Source of the DNA: Soehngenia sp035406565
Lineage (GTDB): Bacteria > Bacillota > Clostridia > Tissierellales > Tissierellaceae
DNA: 17,061 nt
Direction: 5' to 3'
Assembly (NCBI GenBank): GCA_035406565.1
Contig: DAONLG010000025.1
Span: forward strand, 1 to 17,061
Below are positions 15,901-17,061 of the stretch, in pieces (the stretch's first letter is position 1; each line of letters starts with the position of its first letter). Below the pieces are notes generated by a model. It made no database searches. It saw only the letters and a program-made list of their open reading frames with translations, and had not been told where the DNA came from. A program made the position numbers and the translations under genes.

Positions 15901-16815
15901 ATGAAAATAGGATTTGTAAGTTCGATATTGGCAGATAAGAGTTTTGAAGAGGTTATTGACATAGCACATGAGCTTTCATATAGTTGTGTAGAGTTAGCTT
16001 GTTGGCCTAAAGGCGAGGCAGAAAGAAAATACGCCGGAGTTAGCCATATAGATGTGGAAGAATTTGATGATAATGATGCAATTTATATAAAAGATTACTG
16101 TTCTCGTAGAAATGTAGAAATATCATCTTTAGCTTTTTATCCAAACACTTTAGGCAATGATGCGAAAATGAGAGATAAAAATGTAAAACATTTATATAAA
16201 GTAATAGATGCGAGTGCAAAATTAAACGTCAATATGGTTACGACGTTTATAGGCAGGAATCAATTTTTAAATGTAGAAGATAATCTAAAACAGGTAAAAG
16301 AAGTTTGGCCTAGTATTTTAAAGTACGCACAGGAGAAAGATGTTAAAATTGCTATTGAGAATTGTCCAATGCTCTTTGATAAAAATCAATGGCCAGGTGG
16401 ACAGAATTTATTCAATTCACCAGATATTTGGGAAAGAATCTTTGAAATATTGCCTAATGAGAACTTTGGGATTAACTTTGACCCTAGCCATTTTATTTGG
16501 CAAAGGATGGATTATGTAGAGCCAATATATAAATACAGAGATAAAATATTTCATATTCATTTTAAAGATATAAAAATAGATGAACATAAACTTCAAAAGT
16601 GTGGCATATTGGCATATCCCCTAGAATATATGACACCGAAAATACCGGGATTAGGCGATTGCAGATGGGATAAGTTTATATCCGCTTTAACAGATATAGA
16701 ATACAATGGATATGCATGTGTAGAGGTTGAAGATAAGTCTTTTGAAAAAGACGATCTATCTATAATCAAAAGTTTGATACTTTCAAAAAAATTTTTAGAG
16801 CAATACGTCATATAA
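15901..16815 (+). CDS. Sugar (phosphate) isomerase/epimerase, TIM barrel (isomerase 2)
   Basis: This is a 304-residue metal-dependent TIM-barrel enzyme of the AP-endonuclease-2/xylose isomerase superfamily. The metal-binding pattern is complete: E153 in IENCPM, D194 and H197 in FDPSHFIW, H218 and H220 in FHIHFKD, and E275 in CVEVED. The PGLGDCRWDKF segment before the last strand is the usual signature. Members of this branch epimerise or isomerise keto-sugars, and many lie beside a Gfo/Idh/MocA dehydrogenase as here (YcjR, a 3-keto-guloside epimerase, is one characterised example). It is the last gene of the operon, with a strong terminator 20 bases downstream. It carries the D-P-S-H motif that isomerase 1 lacks (D-T-A-N there), so the two are from different subfamilies. 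The reaction is inferred, not shown. Confidence 0.88.
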   Translation: MKIGFVSSILADKSFEEVIDIAHELSYSCVELACWPKGEAERKYAGVSHIDVEEFDDNDAIYIKDYCSRRNVEISSLAFYPNTLGNDAKMRDKNVKHLYKVIDASAKLNVNMVTTFIGRNQFLNVEDNLKQVKEVWPSILKYAQEKDVKIAIENCPMLFDKNQWPGGQNLFNSPDIWERIFEILPNENFGINFDPSHFIWQRMDYVEPIYKYRDKIFHIHFKDIKIDEHKLQKCGILAYPLEYMTPKIPGLGDCRWDKFISALTDIEYNGYACVEVEDKSFEKDDLSIIKSLILSKKFLEQYVI

Positions 16816-16834
16816 ATATTATCCATTTTCCCCT

Positions 16835-16869
16835 AGCTAGTATTTCTTATGTAAGAAATGCTAGCTTTT
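16835..16869 (+). terminator. Terminator of the sugar operon
   Basis: A 15-bp stem (16835-16849 with 16852-16866, AGCTAGTATTTCTTA and complement with one G-U pair) is followed by only a short run of T. It is the only strong stop after the lacI promoter, which defines the operon end. Confidence 0.85.
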
Positions 16870-16967
16870 CATATTAAGTATTGAGTCTTTATGGTATATT
16901 AATAATTAGTTATATTAATCGATATAAACTGTAAAATTGTGGTATACATTATAAAAGGGGTGATATT

Positions 16968-17061
16968 ATGGAAAGTAAAACTAAAAAATTAGTTCAGGCT
17001 TCAGTGTTACTTGCAATTGCAATTATATTCCAAATAATTGGAAGATCCATACCTGAAATCA
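16968..17061 (+). CDS. Start of a membrane protein, probably ECF transporter S component (continues past the window)
   Basis: Only 31 residues are visible. After a short charged head (MESKTKKLVQ) a hydrophobic helix begins (ASVLLAIAIIFQIIG). S components of ECF vitamin/nucleobase transporters commonly begin this way. GGGGTG lies about 7 bases before the ATG. The preceding 100 bases after the operon terminator show no convincing promoter or riboswitch. The family call is tentative; any small polytopic membrane protein could start like this. Confidence 0.55.
   Translation, partial: MESKTKKLVQASVLLAIAIIFQIIGRSIPEI

Noticed and set aside
8274..16815. Complete C-glycoside deglycosylation (Dgp-type) complex
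   Set aside because: The dehydrogenase and TIM-barrel parts are there, but no small partner subunit gene of that complex is visible, so the specific assignment is not supported.
16881..16960. Promoter or riboswitch before the last, partial gene
   Set aside because: TTGAGT and several TATATT-like boxes exist but none pair at 16-18 bases, and the space is too short for a typical riboswitch.
1..17061. CRISPR array, tRNA/rRNA genes, insertion sequence or prophage
   Set aside because: No regularly spaced repeats, no cloverleaf or rRNA-like stretches, and no transposase, integrase or phage proteins in any frame.

Overview
The window looks like chromosomal DNA of a low-GC, Gram-positive anaerobe of the Clostridia/Tissierellia type. 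The composition is AT-rich throughout, genes are preceded by strong GGAGG-type ribosome binding sites, and sigma-A style promoters and clean stem-plus-T terminators are easy to see. The gene set also fits: pyruvate kinase with the extra C-terminal PEP-utiliser domain, CvfB, NhaC, and a LacI-family regulator with an ABC sugar importer. The genus cannot be named from the sequence.

Left part (1-8235) is housekeeping and transport. It begins inside a pyruvate kinase gene. Then come a divergent but motif-complete ATP-type PEP carboxykinase, the S1/winged-helix RNA-binding protein CvfB, a MATE exporter, an NhaC-type Na+/H+ antiporter on the minus strand, and an RlmD/RumA-type 23S rRNA uracil methyltransferase that lacks the usual iron-sulfur cysteines. 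Most of these are single-gene units with their own promoters and/or terminators.

Right part (8274-16815) is one coherent carbohydrate locus, all on the plus strand. Its order is TIM-barrel isomerase 1, Gfo/Idh/MocA dehydrogenase 1, LacI regulator, substrate-binding lipoprotein, tandem-NBD ATPase, RbsC-type permease, dehydrogenase 2, TIM-barrel isomerase 2. Two dehydrogenase/isomerase pairs therefore flank a regulated importer. A consensus promoter (TTGACA-17-TATACT) with a LacI/CcpA-type operator just downstream drives lacI and probably everything up to a strong terminator at about 16835-16869. An identical 11-base operator core recurs at the permease stop codon, ahead of the second enzyme pair. 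By analogy with the E. coli ycj cluster and other keto-sugar pathways, the simplest reading is uptake of an unphosphorylated sugar, glycoside or cyclitol, followed by NAD(P)-dependent oxidation and isomerisation, epimerisation or elimination of the keto product. The substrate is unknown. No sugar kinase, aldolase or glycosidase is present in the window.

The last ~95 bases are the start of a membrane protein gene that resembles an ECF-transporter S component. No RNA genes, insertion sequences, CRISPR arrays or phage genes were seen, and no gene-free stretch exceeds 300 bases.
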